From assembly GCF_947493425.1 (NCBI RefSeq), contig NZ_CANLRP010000031.1, positions 1-63,427 on the forward strand: 63,427 nt of DNA, read 5' to 3'. The notes beneath the pieces are model-generated. The model searched no databases. It saw only the letters and a program-made list of their open reading frames with translations, and had not been told where the DNA came from. The position numbers were made by a program, and so were the translations under genes. Origin of the DNA: an uncultured Microscilla sp. Its GTDB lineage: Bacteria; Bacteroidota; Bacteroidia; Cytophagales; Microscillaceae. This document shows positions 54,346 to 63,409 of this stretch, piece after piece (within the stretch, counting starts at the first letter, position 1; every line of letters begins with the position of its first letter).

Positions 54346-57300
54346 CTAAAAACCGTCGTTCTTTTTTTTCTTCTTTTTCTTGTTGTCGCTTTTCTTTTTG
54401 TCGTCTCCCTTTTTCTTGTCGTCGATTTTCTTTTTGTCATCCCCCTTCTTCTTGTCGTCACTTTTCTTTTTATCGTCTCCCTTCTTCTTGTCGTCACTTT
54501 TCTTTTTATCGTCTCCCTTTTTCTTGTCGTCGCTTTTCTTTTTATCGTCTCCCTTTTTCTTGTCGTCGCTTTTCTTTTTATCGTCTCCCTTTTTCTTGTC
54601 GTCGTCTTTCTTCTCTTCTTTCTTCACCTCTTCACTTTGGTTGATAGACTGCCCATACACTTCTTGAAACTTCTGAAGAAATCCTTCTTTTTGGTCAATT
54701 TCAGCCAGCTCCATTCCAAACTTACCTTTACCACCGGGTTTGGCACGAGCTTCTATTTCGGCGTTGAAAGCCTCGTCTGACGACAACAACATCAACTGAT
54801 CTTGGTCAAGGTCAATAAAGTACCAAACACTAGGACTCACCTGCAAATATATAGAGAAAGCATCACCGTTAGGGTTCTTTCTTATTTCAAAAAATCCATC
54901 GACCTCGGTGTTAAACTCTTTATCCAAGATGCTCATGAGTCCTATTTTGCCATGACTATGGAACGTGTGATATTCCTTAGACCACTTAAGGGGTACTTCA
55001 GATAAAACAATCGGCTTTTGTAAGGTTTTAGATATTTGAGAAAACGGTAATGGTTCCGAAACCTTGGCAGCTTTTGACAAATAATGCTTAATATCTTTAT
55101 CACCTACCAGCTCTGCTACCCTATAAAATAAAGTATCACTTTGATTCAGCCCCCTGCGATTTATTTCTTTGACAGTTTCTACATTTTTTGCCATTGCTGC
55201 CATTGCTTTGGGCGGAATAGGCAAGTCTACTGTGGTAAACATATCAAGGCGGAAAGTGCTATCTCGCATATCTATATGGGCCGCTCCCGAACTGTTAAGA
55301 TATTTACTATTATGCTTGTCCATAATACCAAATTTCCCTTCCATATAAACGGTTGACTTGGAGTCATCAAAAATCAGGGTATTACCCGCAAAACTCTTCC
55401 GTTCTGTTTTTTCTTTGGGTTCAATCTTAAATTCGTTAATTGCCGGATTATACGACAAATTACCAAACGCCAAAAACACCTCAATGTCATCTTTGTGTAA
55501 GGATGGTGACAAAAATGTAGTATATAAATCATCGCCATCATGTGTAAAGTGCAACCCTGAGGTAAGGTATACCCCTTTGCCCACTTTAATTCTTTTCTTA
55601 ATATCCAAGACCACCGAATCTCCCTTATCACTCTTATAAGGCAGCCAGTTATCTAAGTCCCGCCTACTCTTCAGGTCTAGTTTAATAAACCCATCCAACT
55701 CCAGCGGTTTTCGGTCGGCATACATTTTCACGTTTCCTTTATAAAGTATCCGGGTAGTGAGGTAAAACTTATCATCTTCTGTTACCTTTCCTTGCGAAAT
55801 AGTATGCTTAGGCACAATTTGTCCTTTCTTTCGCCTTTGCTCTGCCAATTTTTTTTCGGCGGGGTTTACCCCTTTAATTTCATCTGCATCAGTCAATTTA
55901 AACTCATCAAACTTAATGTTAAATGTATCCTTAATTACATTGATAAACTGATAAGTTGCCTGTCCTGCAAACTCCATCCTTGATCTAATATTGATTTCTC
56001 CGTCAAACAATCGGTGATAACCATTCAAGGTATCAATCACCAAACGAGCCTCTTTGAGCGTCTGCATTTCAGCATTTTTCAATACAGTAGCTTTTCCTTC
56101 GTTGGGGTATATTTTTGCATCGGCAGACACAATATAAGGAATGCCATCTAACTGCATACTTAGGTTTTTAATGTCATAAAAAGCATTGGTAGCATTAAAA
56201 GTTAAATCGCGCTCATCGTTGATTTCACCCCCACCAAATATAGTAGAGGTAAAAGTAGAGGTCGAGTCACCTTTCATAGCAATCGTCTCGTCTTTCAACG
56301 ACCATAAAGCTTCTTTAATAGAGGTTTTGTACTGGGCGTAAGGGAACACAAACGGGTAGTAGTCTTCTATGTCAGCGTATTCAGGATAGGGCTTAATCAC
56401 CGCTTCTCCCTTCATCAAATCAAAGTCTACATCCACAAAGTTACCCTGTAGCAAGGCAGGACTGTCGGTATAAAAACTCGCGTTATACTCAAAGGGATCT
56501 CGCTGCTCCGAGTTAATCTCTATATTGTTCTTATACCCTTTAAAACTGTTGATATTAAACTTAAAAGGTTCTTCAAATGATATAATCCTGAAGTCTCGCC
56601 TAATGGCTTCTCCTGCGGCATACAGGCCACTGCTTTTTACAATGATGTCTCCTCGCAAGGCAATGGCATCGTTGTTATCGTATACCTTAAAGAGTTTTTC
56701 CCTGTATTTTTGTTTAAAATCTTTTTTACTTAAAATCTCTCCAGCTTTTTCAAGTTCACGACTGTTGTTAAACACCATACTATCGGCAGTAACTACCCAG
56801 TTGAGCTGGGCGGTTTTCCCTTGAGCATTGGCAAACTCGGCACCGTTCATTTTTCCTTTACCCACTGTAAAATTAGAGTTTTCGGACGTGGTGGAGTCGG
56901 GCATAAAAAAGAATTCGGGCGAACTGACCGTAGTCGTAAGGTATTTAATCACTCCCCCTCCGTACAAACCTTCGGCAGTCATGGTCAGGTCGCTGTTAAA
57001 CTTGATATGTACATTTTTCACCTTGTCGTGTTCGGGGTACAACGGGTAGCCTCCGGGGGGTGGTTTGTGCCTAAACCCAAGTTTTTTATCTGGTAGCGGA
57101 ATCATCTGCTCTTTAATATCAGGAAACATTTTGGATTTAAACACCCCTTTAAAAGAAGGGACTTTGCTAGTCAAACTATCCATCTCCAGTGGTTTGTCTA
57201 TTTCAAACACTGTGGTACTATCATAGGCAAAGTTTTTACGATAATCGGTTCTAAAATATACAACACCACCCTCAGGAATACTTAATTGCGGAAATTGCTC

Positions 57301-59664
57301 ATAGGTTTTTCCTTCGTTCATTCCTTCAAATATTTTCCCTTTCTTTCTTCCTGACTTGTTTTTAGCGTCATTGATTTGCATCGTTCCTGCTCCAAAACGA
57401 ATTTCAGAACCATATTCACTCTCTTCTTTACTGATGGTGTCTTTCAATACAAACAATACACTATCTATGCGCGGCATTTCCAGGGTAAAGGTTTCGTATA
57501 AAAAGAAAAATTCCTTGCCAATAAACCTAAAGTTACCTACCGTAATTTCGCCGTGTTCCATTTGTACAGCGCGGTTGGCATATACTTTTACCTGTTTGTT
57601 ATAAGGTTTAATGTTTACATTGAGGGAGTCACTTACAGGAAATGTTTCAATACCCCTGATAAGCATTTCACGGTTGGTTCGGTGCAAGCTCGCGTTGGGA
57701 ATACGCTCTGCATTGCGTGATACTTTTACTGTATAAGAGGTGTCTTTCTTGTTGATACGTATTTCGCGACTATTGCTAGTATCTTTAGTGTCCATCAAAG
57801 ACACAATAAACATGTTGTCGTGGTCATACTGTACATAGTTGGTCGAGTCTCTGGCATTGTTATGCCCTTTTTTTATTCGGTCTACCGATTTCAAAAATGC
57901 ATCGGTAGTAGTATTGTGTTGAATACGATACCCCAGTACTATTTTTCCGGTGACGTCATTATAGTTAATGTACCCCTTTTCGTGCAGAAAATTAGCCACT
58001 GCCTTCATTGTACCTTCGCTGCGCCCCGAATACTCAGTAATATCTTTGATATAAAAATACTTAATTTCGTTGCCATCTTCATCGGTGGCTACTTGAGCAT
58101 TTCGCTTGGCGTAAGCCGTAAAAAGTTTTAGTGGATGAAAAGGGAAAGTTCCAATCATACGGGTGTAACGCTCTTGGTTGTGAAAGTCGAACGACTCAAA
58201 TGATGCAGGACGAATGCCTTGCCCACCCAACATATAAAAATCCATCGTGTCTTTTTCTACATCAAACTGCATAATGTCAGCATGGATAAAAAAGCGATGG
58301 TGATTGTTAAGGAAAGGTACGTGTCGATGACTACGGTCACGTATAAAGTCGATTTGATGCTTTTCTTTAGAATAGCGTACACCCAACTTGGGGTGATACA
58401 AAGAGTCTAGCCCCAAATACATAGATAATACTGCCTGGCGTGCTCTCAGCGTAGACAGTGAGTCAGCTCCCAGGTTTTTCCGGTAAATGCTTTTGTCTTT
58501 GACTGCACCATCGTGAAAAATTTGAAATTTTTTGGCAAGTGCCAAAAAACTCACTTCTTCTTCGTCACTGTCAGGAATTTTCTTTTTGCCCCAAAAACGA
58601 GCCAAATCTCCGTTACGTGCCGCCGAACTATATACCCGGTTGCCTATCAAAGTAAAAGCCCCCTTTACGGCAAGGTCTCCTCCTATGTTGGGCATCGTAA
58701 TGTCGTTTTTGGTAGAAATAAATCGGGGGAAGTTGGCTACATAATTATTGCGGCGACGCTGACTTTGAAACTCAAAATCTCCTTTGAGGGGCGTTTTGAA
58801 TAATGATAAGTAGTAAAAAGAAACATCACGACTTTTGAGTATAGGGCGGGCTACGTTCATGTTATAATACCCTAGCTTACAGTATACTTTCGTAGGATCA
58901 AGATTGAGGCTTTCCCAGTCAAAAGTGCCCCCGTTACCCAAAAACCTGCTTTTAGTAATCATAAACGCCCCATCGGTTTTTCTAACTGCCAGTGAGTCAA
59001 AAGGGGTTTTAAAGACTAGATTGATGTTGGTAAGCTCAATGATTGCTCCTTTGATGTATGCAGGGTCGGTATCGGCGCTTGATACATCCATGTATTTTTT
59101 TGTAATGGCCTCGCTTTGGGTATCGTTGGCAACAAACGAGATAGAAAACTTACCATCCATGCCAAGCAACGAGTTGAACCTGGTGCCATATAACGTGTAT
59201 ACGCCTTGTTTTTGGTAAATAAAAAAAGTATGCAGGTTTTTGAAATATACCGATATTTCGCGGGTTCCAAGCTTTGATACCACTTTTTCGGTAACCTCCA
59301 GTATGTCATCAAGCGATGAAGCAATATGGTGGGTGGTAATGCCATTAGCCAGCATTCCATAAAATTTGGTGTATTCACGGTTCATCATAAACCGCTTTCT
59401 TGCCATTTTTTTAGAAATCGCAATAATTTTTTGTTTTTGCGAGGCAGTAAGTTTGGCACCTGCCATAGCAGCTGTACCATTCCAGATAGAACTAAATGCC
59501 TCACCTACTCTTTTAGAATATTCGGCTTTGGCTTTTTTGAGCTCTTTTGCCACAAAGCCTATAAACTTTTCTTCTTCTTTCGGGAATTTATACCGTTGGG
59601 CTTTAGATATAAACGAAATACCCAACAAAAACACGACAAGCAGTGATGTTTGTAATAATTTCAT
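54346..59664 (-). CDS. Giant exported protein (1772 aa) with Lys/Asp-repeat tail, unknown function
   Basis: A 1772-residue protein with a signal peptide (LLQTSLLVVFLLGISFISKAQ). The bulk is long, beta-rich and moderately charged, with no transmembrane helix apart from the signal. Motifs such as YNMNVARPILKSRDVSFYYLS and AYIKGAIIELTNINLVFKTPF recur with LptD/AsmA-like strand spacing, but I recognise no named domain. The last about 90 residues are a run of six 12-residue repeats of the type GDDKKKSDDKKK, ending KKKKKKKNDGF. This tail could bind polyanions or cell surface, or be a disordered linker. Likely a periplasmic or outer-membrane-associated protein; similar long proteins are known in Cytophagales. 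It lies upstream of no obvious partner. Confidence 0.75.
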   Translation of the reverse strand: MKLLQTSLLVVFLLGISFISKAQRYKFPKEEEKFIGFVAKELKKAKAEYSKRVGEAFSSIWNGTAAMAGAKLTASQKQKIIAISKKMARKRFMMNREYTKFYGMLANGITTHHIASSLDDILEVTEKVVSKLGTREISVYFKNLHTFFIYQKQGVYTLYGTRFNSLLGMDGKFSISFVANDTQSEAITKKYMDVSSADTDPAYIKGAIIELTNINLVFKTPFDSLAVRKTDGAFMITKSRFLGNGGTFDWESLNLDPTKVYCKLGYYNMNVARPILKSRDVSFYYLSLFKTPLKGDFEFQSQRRRNNYVANFPRFISTKNDITMPNIGGDLAVKGAFTLIGNRVYSSAARNGDLARFWGKKKIPDSDEEEVSFLALAKKFQIFHDGAVKDKSIYRKNLGADSLSTLRARQAVLSMYLGLDSLYHPKLGVRYSKEKHQIDFIRDRSHRHVPFLNNHHRFFIHADIMQFDVEKDTMDFYMLGGQGIRPASFESFDFHNQERYTRMIGTFPFHPLKLFTAYAKRNAQVATDEDGNEIKYFYIKDITEYSGRSEGTMKAVANFLHEKGYINYNDVTGKIVLGYRIQHNTTTDAFLKSVDRIKKGHNNARDSTNYVQYDHDNMFIVSLMDTKDTSNSREIRINKKDTSYTVKVSRNAERIPNASLHRTNREMLIRGIETFPVSDSLNVNIKPYNKQVKVYANRAVQMEHGEITVGNFRFIGKEFFFLYETFTLEMPRIDSVLFVLKDTISKEESEYGSEIRFGAGTMQINDAKNKSGRKKGKIFEGMNEGKTYEQFPQLSIPEGGVVYFRTDYRKNFAYDSTTVFEIDKPLEMDSLTSKVPSFKGVFKSKMFPDIKEQMIPLPDKKLGFRHKPPPGGYPLYPEHDKVKNVHIKFNSDLTMTAEGLYGGGVIKYLTTTVSSPEFFFMPDSTTSENSNFTVGKGKMNGAEFANAQGKTAQLNWVVTADSMVFNNSRELEKAGEILSKKDFKQKYREKLFKVYDNNDAIALRGDIIVKSSGLYAAGEAIRRDFRIISFEEPFKFNINSFKGYKNNIEINSEQRDPFEYNASFYTDSPALLQGNFVDVDFDLMKGEAVIKPYPEYADIEDYYPFVFPYAQYKTSIKEALWSLKDETIAMKGDSTSTFTSTIFGGGEINDERDLTFNATNAFYDIKNLSMQLDGIPYIVSADAKIYPNEGKATVLKNAEMQTLKEARLVIDTLNGYHRLFDGEINIRSRMEFAGQATYQFINVIKDTFNIKFDEFKLTDADEIKGVNPAEKKLAEQRRKKGQIVPKHTISQGKVTEDDKFYLTTRILYKGNVKMYADRKPLELDGFIKLDLKSRRDLDNWLPYKSDKGDSVVLDIKKRIKVGKGVYLTSGLHFTHDGDDLYTTFLSPSLHKDDIEVFLAFGNLSYNPAINEFKIEPKEKTERKSFAGNTLIFDDSKSTVYMEGKFGIMDKHNSKYLNSSGAAHIDMRDSTFRLDMFTTVDLPIPPKAMAAMAKNVETVKEINRRGLNQSDTLFYRVAELVGDKDIKHYLSKAAKVSEPLPFSQISKTLQKPIVLSEVPLKWSKEYHTFHSHGKIGLMSILDKEFNTEVDGFFEIRKNPNGDAFSIYLQVSPSVWYFIDLDQDQLMLLSSDEAFNAEIEARAKPGGKGKFGMELAEIDQKEGFLQKFQEVYGQSINQSEEVKKEEKKDDDKKKGDDKKKSDDKKKGDDKKKSDDKKKGDDKKKSDDKKKGDDKKKSDDKKKGDDKKKIDDKKKGDDKKKSDNKKKKKKKNDGF
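54365..54597. repeat. 36-bp tandem repeat coding for the Lys/Asp tail
   Basis: Six imperfect direct copies of a 36-bp unit (two 18-bp halves) encode the 12-residue repeats. Slippage would change the tail length without breaking the frame. The sequence could be mistaken for a CRISPR array, but the units are contiguous with no spacers. Confidence 0.85.
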
Positions 59665-59778
59665 TCGTATAAAAGTTTCAGTGGTGGAATGGAACTTATC
59701 TCTACAGTATTACCCGTTTTCTGGTTGTAAGTCAGGCAATGAATAATAACTGAACAGGGTTTCATTGTGTGATTGGCG

Positions 59779-59833
59779 CTTGTTTAGAGCTTATCATCCA
59801 AGCTTTCGCCTTTAGGGACAGGCTCTAAACAAG
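59779..59833. repeat. 12-bp inverted repeat between prmA and the giant gene
   Basis: CTTGTTTAGAGC (59779-59790) pairs perfectly with 59822-59833. The same AGAGCTTGTTTA motif bounds the block at 52656-52972 and occurs near 4476 and 5646. There is no T-run, so it is not a typical terminator. Confidence 0.55.
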
Positions 59834-59843
59834 TGCTTACAAA

Positions 59844-60680
59844 TCAACTGATATGTTTCTTAAAAATAATAGAAGACCAACTATCTTTGGTTTTATAGTT
59901 AATAGCTTCCAAGTTGTATTTACGAGCTGTATTCTCCATCAGTTTTACATCTGCCTCATAAAAGCCACTTACTACCAAAAAACCTTTGTCAGTCAGGTGT
60001 TGGTGATAGTAGGGCATATCATGTACCAATACATTTCGGTTGATATTTGCCAGTATGATGTCATACTTTTCTTTTAAGTTGGCAGTGTCTACTGTGCCTT
60101 TTTGCAATTTAATTTTTTGACAATGGTTTAACCCTACATTCTCGATGCTGTTTTCGACCGACCAATCGTCAATATCTACTGCATCTATAGTAGTCGCCCC
60201 AAGTTTTTCTGCCATAATAGCCAATATACCCGTGCCACACCCCATGTCTAATACTTGCTTCTGCTGAAAGTCCATAGTCAGCTGATGCTCTATCATAAGG
60301 GTAGTAGTGGCATGGTGCCCCGTACCAAACGACATTTTGGGGTTGATAATGATCTCGTAAGGGAATTTTTTATCTATTTGATGAAAGGTGGTGCGTATGA
60401 TGCACTGATCGTTCACCATGACCGGATCGTAGTTTTTTTCCCAGGTTTCGTTCCAGTTTTGCTTTTCTAACGTTGTAGAATTATAGTTCATTTTAAACAA
60501 CTCCTGGTATTTCTGCCCTAGCTCTTCCAAAGCAGTAGTATCAAATAAATTGACTGGGACATAAGCATCCACTCCTTTGTCTGTTTCTACAAAACCCTCA
60601 TAATGAAGATCGACAAGCTCGGCAACCAAAATATCTACATATTCTGGCAACACGTTTATTTTTAACTCTATATATTCCAA
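59844..60680 (-). CDS. prmA: Ribosomal protein L11 methyltransferase
   Basis: S-adenosylmethionine-dependent enzyme that trimethylates ribosomal protein L11. It has the PrmA motifs NPKMSFGTGHHATT (about residues 114-127), the SAM loop LDMGCGTGILAIMAEKLGA (about 143-161) and LANINRNVL (about 210-218). The length (278) matches bacterial PrmA. The start is a TTG at 60680 (MEYIELKINVLPEYV), as the next in-frame ATG is residue 64, after conserved sequence. A promoter-type TAATTTTG lies at 60732-60739, about 52 bp upstream. The neighbours do not suggest an operon. Confidence 0.93.
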   Translation of the reverse strand: MEYIELKINVLPEYVDILVAELVDLHYEGFVETDKGVDAYVPVNLFDTTALEELGQKYQELFKMNYNSTTLEKQNWNETWEKNYDPVMVNDQCIIRTTFHQIDKKFPYEIIINPKMSFGTGHHATTTLMIEHQLTMDFQQKQVLDMGCGTGILAIMAEKLGATTIDAVDIDDWSVENSIENVGLNHCQKIKLQKGTVDTANLKEKYDIILANINRNVLVHDMPYYHQHLTDKGFLVVSGFYEADVKLMENTARKYNLEAINYKTKDSWSSIIFKKHIS

Positions 60681-60731
60681 TGTAAACGTTTTTTAAAGTG
60701 GCAATAAGCCTTGCTTATTATTTAATATAGA

Positions 60732-60739
60732 CAAAATTA
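60732..60739 (-). promoter_or_regulatory. Possible -7 promoter element of prmA
   Basis: TAATTTTG on the minus strand matches TAnnTTTG, at a typical distance from the TTG start. The upstream TTTG element is not clear. Confidence 0.4.
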
Positions 60740-60957
60740 GCCAGAATCTTCATTTAAAAAGACATTTAACCGATGTTTTGGTTGCAAGCCTCAGCAAATA
60801 CCCCGCTCTTTTATCTCAAAATGAATATTATCGTTGCTTTTGCCCAGCTTAACCGTTAAAACGCCACGTTTATCTAAAAATTGACACTCTGCCTGCTCAA
60901 AGTAGTATATACATACATAACAATTGATTAAAAGGAAAGTGGTTTTTTAATATTCTT

Positions 60958-61155
60958 CAATTGTGCCAAACACTAAATTCAGCTTTTAGTAATAAAAATG
61001 GATATAGGCAAGCATATAATTTTGACAGTTGATTTTTGTAAGAAATGATGGATTTTTTATCAAAAAATATAGGGAATGTTTAGTGTTTTAAGACTTTGGC
61101 AGGTGGCACAATTGTACTGACAAAACGGGGTGAAATTCACCCCGTTTTTTTTATG
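60958..61155 (+). ncRNA. Candidate structured small RNA with a strong terminator
   Basis: No gene lies between 60680 and 61538, yet 61123-61155 is a strong plus-strand terminator. Upstream, CAATTGTGCC (60958-60967) pairs perfectly with GGCACAATTG (61105-61114), and directly inside it AAACACTAAA (60968-60977) pairs perfectly with TTTAGTGTTT (61079-61088), with a one-sided 16-base bulge at 61089-61104. The closed rod-like layout of about 160 nt followed by a terminator fits a housekeeping-type RNA such as 6S. A weak promoter (TTG about 60924-60926, TAATATTC about 60948-60955) lies just upstream. Identity is not proven; Rfam 6S and related families should be tested. Confidence 0.55.
61123..61155 (+). 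terminator. Strong Rho-independent terminator
   Basis: AAACGGGGTG (61123-61132) pairs with CACCCCGTTT (61138-61147) across a 5-nt loop, followed by a run of T to about 61153. It has no protein gene upstream on its strand. Confidence 0.9.
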
Positions 61156-61227
61156 CCTTTTGGTGAAAACCAAGCTACATAAGTAGTTGCAAGCGATTAG
61201 TTTCAAGCGACAAGCAACCGCAAGTTG

Positions 61228-61393
61228 CTAGTACACCAGCTCCTAAATTTGTAAAGTCTATTTTGTGTTTTTTGCCCCCTGATTTCACTTCAAAAATATC
61301 ACGTAGCTTTGGCTATGCTCAATTTTTAAAATTCATCAGAAAACAAAACACACTTAAATACTCTATTTACCTATTTAAGAGCAAGTGTACTAG
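61228..61393. mobile_element. Second-type 166-bp quasi-palindromic element
   Basis: Begins CTAGTACACCAGCTCCTAAA and ends with the imperfect inverse (GAGCAAGTGTACTAG). The two halves pair along nearly the whole length, including TGTGTTTT/AAAACACA-type tracts and CTGAT/ATCAG, with the centre GTAGCTTTGGCTATGC. It has the same length and layout as the copies at 45393 and 52487 but different end sequences. No reading frame; probably non-autonomous. Confidence 0.75.
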
Positions 61394-61537
61394 TAATCAA
61401 AACTCTGCGTAAACTCATTATGCAAAACACGTATACCACTAATAACCAACCATTTACAACTCTTTTATTGAAAAAAAACTCCATTCATACCCCCTTTGAT
61501 TGTATCCATACAAGAATTAAACAACTATATTCTTGTG

Positions 61538-63409
61538 ATGAACACATTCAAAAAACACAGTCAAACTTTATTATTTTGTGGGTTATTGTTGGGCATTGCT
61601 GCTTGCCAGTCGTCTAAGACCAAAGTTAGGAGACAATACGGCATATTACATATTCTTGAATTTGATATTTATAATGCAAATAGGTCAAGTGATCAGGCAT
61701 TAGAGGCACTGAAAAGAGATGTAAAGAAAAATGGTGGTTCGCGTGAAGGAATAGAGAGAATAAAAAGGGCTGAATTGCTCAAAAAGAAAACGACACAAAT
61801 TGTAGACTATATAAACAAAACCAAACAACACTTGGTGAACAACGCAGGGCAAGGGCTTGATCCTAAGACTCATTATCCCAAAGATCCTCTCAATACTGGC
61901 TCTACCCAACGCTTGATGCGCCAAAAAGCAGATACCCTTGCCAGCAAGCTTGACACCCACGTTGTATGGTTGTCTAAGGAGTTTATAGACCTTGATTTGC
62001 CCAAGTTTGAGCCTTTGACAAAAGTATATCAAAAACTAAGTTTTTATCAAGCCTTTTTTGCTCATGCCCACCTTGGCGAAGTTCTGAGCACACTCACTAC
62101 TTTTCAGGCAACAGTATTGTGTTATCAATCGGAGGTATTGAAAAAACTGGGGGCTGGTGATTTATCAAGCGATTTGAAATTTGACAGAAGAGCAGCCTTC
62201 AGAAATGCTTTCCCGGAGGGCGAACGGTATGCTACCATTTATGAAAATCAATTTTACCAAGCCGGACAAAACCCATTGTCGACCTTTTCGATAGATGTAG
62301 ACAATGCGTCTTATAGTAATGTACGCCGTTTTGTGAATGATGGACAACCACTCCCAAAAAATGTAGTAAGGGTAGAAGAAATGATCAATTATTTTGACTA
62401 TGACTATCCTCAGCCTACACCTACTAAGGGTAAAGATAACAAACTACAGACGCATCCTTTTTCGGTAAACACTGAGTATGGCACTTGTCCGTGGAATCCC
62501 CGCCACAAACTATTGCACATTGGCTTGCAGGGCGAAAGTTTACAAATTAAAAATACCCCTCCTGCCAACCTGGTATTTTTGGTAGATGCCTCAGGGTCTA
62601 TGGACAGTGAAGATAAACTGCCTTTGCTTAAGCGTTCGTTCAAAGTGTTGCTTAAGCAATTGACCGACAGTCGTACTAAAATAGCTATAGTGGCGTATGC
62701 AGGGGCTTCGGGCTTGGTATTGCCTGCTACTTCAATATCACACAGAGAGAAGATTCTGACAGCATTAGAAAACATAGAAAGCGGAGGGTCTACAGCAGGA
62801 GGCGAAGGTATAGAGCTTGCCTACAAAATCGCCCAACAAGCGTTTATAAAGGGTGGCAACAATCGGGTAATATTAGCCACCGATGGGGATTTTAATGTGG
62901 GGCTAAGCAGCGATGAGGAATTGGTGCAGCTCATTAGTAAAAAGCGTCAATCGGGCGTTTACCTTACTTGTTTGGGCTTTGGTACAGGCAACCTCAACGA
63001 CTCGATGATGGAAAAGCTGACCAATGCAGGTAATGGCAATTATTACTACATAGATGGCATAGCCGAAGCCAATAAAGTACTTGCCAAGAATCTCAACAGC
63101 ACTTTGTATACCATTGCCAAGGATGTAAAGATTCAATTAGAGTTTAATCCGGCACACGTCAAGTCTTACCGCTTAGTGGGCTACGAAAACCGAGTATTGA
63201 AGAATAGCGATTTTAAAAACGACAAAGTAGATGCGGGCGAGCTGGGCGTAGGGCATACCGTAACGGCTTTGTATGAGATAGTGCCTGCCCACCGTACCCA
63301 GCCTACGCTTGATGACGAAATACCGCTTAAATACCAAACAAGCCAAATAGATACTTACGTTTCGCCCAAATGGGAATCAGAAAATGAAACTTGTTCAAGT
63401 CCTAAATAG
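61538..63409 (+). CDS. VWA-domain lipoprotein, YfbK-like, C-terminal domain cut short
   Basis: A lipoprotein from the ATG at 61538 (signal ending GIAAC, Cys at about 21); the frame runs back to 61496. The middle part has the von Willebrand N-terminal region typical of YfbK proteins (YENQFYQAGQNPLSTFSIDV, with ATIYENQF, MINYFDYDYPQP). The VWA domain has MIDAS DASGSMDSED, followed by a DUF3520 segment (VKIQLEFNPAHVKSYRLVGYE, GHTVTALYEIVPA). DUF3520 normally goes on for another about 100 residues, but the frame ends TAG at 63407-63409 after SPKWESENETCSSPK. It is either truncated or frameshifted. The stop is inside a hairpin with a T-run. Probable role: metal-dependent binding at the cell surface. 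Confidence 0.8.
   Translation: MNTFKKHSQTLLFCGLLLGIAACQSSKTKVRRQYGILHILEFDIYNANRSSDQALEALKRDVKKNGGSREGIERIKRAELLKKKTTQIVDYINKTKQHLVNNAGQGLDPKTHYPKDPLNTGSTQRLMRQKADTLASKLDTHVVWLSKEFIDLDLPKFEPLTKVYQKLSFYQAFFAHAHLGEVLSTLTTFQATVLCYQSEVLKKLGAGDLSSDLKFDRRAAFRNAFPEGERYATIYENQFYQAGQNPLSTFSIDVDNASYSNVRRFVNDGQPLPKNVVRVEEMINYFDYDYPQPTPTKGKDNKLQTHPFSVNTEYGTCPWNPRHKLLHIGLQGESLQIKNTPPANLVFLVDASGSMDSEDKLPLLKRSFKVLLKQLTDSRTKIAIVAYAGASGLVLPATSISHREKILTALENIESGGSTAGGEGIELAYKIAQQAFIKGGNNRVILATDGDFNVGLSSDEELVQLISKKRQSGVYLTCLGFGTGNLNDSMMEKLTNAGNGNYYYIDGIAEANKVLAKNLNSTLYTIAKDVKIQLEFNPAHVKSYRLVGYENRVLKNSDFKNDKVDAGELGVGHTVTALYEIVPAHRTQPTLDDEIPLKYQTSQIDTYVSPKWESENETCSSPK

Noticed and set aside
54365..54597. CRISPR-like repeat pattern
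   Set aside because: The 36-bp units are directly adjacent without unique spacers, lie in a coding frame and have no cas genes nearby; they are an in-frame tandem repeat.
54243..54667. Plus-strand frames full of Phe/Ser/Leu (54243-54644 and 54380-54667)
   Set aside because: They are the complement of the Lys/Asp repeats of the 1772-residue protein and only reflect the tandem repeat.
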